DNA from: Mangrovibacterium sp041596335
Lineage (GTDB): Bacteria; Bacteroidota; Bacteroidia; Bacteroidales; Prolixibacteraceae
Direction of reading: 5' to 3'
Assembly: GCF_041596335.1 (NCBI RefSeq)
Contig: NZ_JBFHIT010000005.1
Location: forward strand, 1 to 64,000
Length of the DNA: 64,000 nucleotides
The notes under the pieces were generated by a model. It saw only the letters and a program-made list of their open reading frames with translations. It was not told the DNA's origin and did no database searches. Position numbers and translations under genes: made by a program. Shown piece by piece: positions 63,009 to 64,000 of the stretch (positions are counted from its first letter, which is position 1; each line of letters opens with the position of its first letter).

Positions 63009-64000
63009 ATGAAACGGATTACCTATCAACGGTCAAAACTGGTTGGCCAACAGTTGAAATCAGTTCAACACAATTTGTTACTCGTGACGCGCCTATTCTG
63101 TTCCGTGTCGCTTATTCTATTGGTCCTTTTGGGCGGTTTTTCATCGGCAAATGCTCAGTTTGTGCACCCGGGAATCACCCACAAAAAATCCGACCTCGAC
63201 CGGATGAAATACATGGTAGAAGCTCAAATTGATCCTTGGTATTCGTCCTACCAGACGATGGTTGCCGATTCAAAATCAAGTTATGATTACGTGGTGCAGG
63301 GAGATGTTTCATTTACCGAGCTAGGGCGTGATGACGGCACGAATTACAGTGCATGGAACAGCGATATACGTGCTGCCTACTACAATGCTATTTGTTGGTA
63401 TGTGACCGGCGATACCCGTCATGCCGACAAAGCCGTCGAGATTTTCAATGCCTGGAAAAATTTAACCAATGTAACCAGTGGAGGTACTTATGCATTAAGT
63501 GGTGGTATCGGCTATATTATGATTGAAGCCGCAGAAATCATTAAAAGCACCTATAGTGGCTGGGCCACTGCCGATATTGATGCTTTTAAAGCCATGCTGG
63601 TTTATCCGGGCTATTCGACTACAACAATACCTACGGGGACCAAAACATTCTATTGGAATTCGTACAAGGGAGATGCTGCACGCCATGGTAATCAGGGACT
63701 TTCGGCCTGGAGAACGGTGATGGCGATGGGCATTTTTCTCGACAATGAAATCATGTATGAACGTGCGTTGAGGTACATTAAAGGATTGCCGCACCGCTCG
63801 GATGATTTGCCTTATCCTTCCGGGCCAAACACAAGTGTTGCATTGCTTTCATCTACTGAGTATGCTGATACTTACAGCTTTACTGCAGGAACTTCAATTG
63901 AAGATTATGGATTCGATGAAGTGATGACCAATTACATCTGGGAAAATGGTCAATGTCAGGAGAGTTCGCGCGACCAGCAGCACACCGCCTTTGGGATCGG
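63009..64000 (+). CDS. Alginate-lyase-family protein (PF05426-like), 5' part only
   Basis: The gene runs off the right edge; 330 codons are present with no stop. Signal peptide with cleavage near SANAQ (about residue 50, after an unusually long N region). The (alpha/alpha) toroid is recognisable: GDTRHADKAVEIFNAWKN (about 138), AARHGNQGLSAWRTVMAMG (about 223) and ENGQCQESSRDQQHTAFG (about 312), the last being the Arg/His-rich site typical of this superfamily (PL5, PL38, PL39 and relatives). My impression is that the motif best fits the glucuronan-lyase-like PL38 group, but that needs a profile search. It would supply a second backbone lyase next to the one at 49139. Confidence 0.72.
   Translation, partial: MKRITYQRSKLVGQQLKSVQHNLLLVTRLFCSVSLILLVLLGGFSSANAQFVHPGITHKKSDLDRMKYMVEAQIDPWYSSYQTMVADSKSSYDYVVQGDVSFTELGRDDGTNYSAWNSDIRAAYYNAICWYVTGDTRHADKAVEIFNAWKNLTNVTSGGTYALSGGIGYIMIEAAEIIKSTYSGWATADIDAFKAMLVYPGYSTTTIPTGTKTFYWNSYKGDAARHGNQGLSAWRTVMAMGIFLDNEIMYERALRYIKGLPHRSDDLPYPSGPNTSVALLSSTEYADTYSFTAGTSIEDYGFDEVMTNYIWENGQCQESSRDQQHTAFGI

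Noticed and set aside
20399..64000. Ulvan PUL interpretation
   Set aside because: GH88, GH39, GH3, GH43 and a sulfatase fit ulvan, but there is no rhamnosidase (GH78/GH106) or recognisable ulvan lyase, and three or more fucosidase-type genes argue against it.
20399..64000. Fucosylated xyloglucan PUL interpretation
   Set aside because: GH31, GH95, GH29 and GH3 fit, but no endo-glucanase (GH5, GH9, GH74) is visible, and lyases, GH88 and a sulfatase are unexplained by it. An endo-glucanase past the right edge would reopen this.
1..64000. CRISPR arrays, insertion sequences, integrases, phage genes
   Set aside because: No regular spacer-repeat pattern, transposase, integrase or phage structural gene was found on either strand.

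Overview
The window comes from a Bacteroidota genome, most likely class Bacteroidia and perhaps a marine or sediment Marinilabiliales/Prolixibacteraceae-type organism (the lower ranks are inference). The support is a SusC/SusD pair behind an ECF sigma factor and FecR-type anti-sigma factor, promoters of the Bacteroidota form TTTG-N18/20-TAnnTTTG, a dipeptidyl peptidase III with the HECLGH zinc motif, and many lipoproteins.

Region 1 (1-12.5 kb) is mostly housekeeping. It holds tRNA-Trp and tRNA-Ser on the minus strand, then an HU-type DNA-binding protein, a TrmH-like tRNA methyltransferase and dipeptidyl peptidase III. Next come a minus-strand TPR sensor histidine kinase preceded by an unannotated 39-codon acidic small ORF, a lipoprotein of unknown function, a class V aminotransferase, HtpG and a TPR lipoprotein with a clear promoter.

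Region 2 (12.7 kb to the right edge) is one very large polysaccharide utilisation locus (PUL). All its genes lie on the plus strand and it continues past the window. It opens with ECF sigma, FecR anti-sigma, SusC carrying an STN signalling domain, and SusD. After a terminator and a roughly 380-base gap the degradation genes run almost without breaks: GH88 unsaturated uronyl hydrolase, FucP-like MFS transporter, GH141-like beta-helix protein with a PDZ domain, FAD oxidoreductase, GH29, GH39, GH3-PA14, GH29, FAD oxidoreductase, divergent GH95-like protein, DUF1961-like protein, a double-esterase fusion, GH95, sulfatase, GH31, a large heparinase-II/III-type lyase, a decayed glycosidase remnant, a five-bladed beta-propeller glycosidase, GH43, a second GH31, sialate O-acetylesterase-type esterase, GH97, a second beta-helix protein, and an alginate-lyase-family protein cut by the window edge.

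The genes suggest one pathway. Sigma/anti-sigma signalling through the STN domain of SusC would switch on the locus. Lyases would cut a uronic-acid backbone and GH88 would remove the unsaturated uronate left at the ends. GH29, GH95 and possibly GH141 would remove alpha-L-fucose or L-galactose; GH39, GH3, GH43 and GH31 would remove beta- and alpha-linked xylose or similar sugars; esterases and one sulfatase would strip substituents. The FucP-like carrier would import the released sugar. The best-fitting substrate is an acetylated, sulfated, fucose- and xylose-decorated polyuronide such as brown-algal ascophyllan/xylofucoglucuronan or a diatom fucose-rich polysaccharide. This is inference from gene content only.
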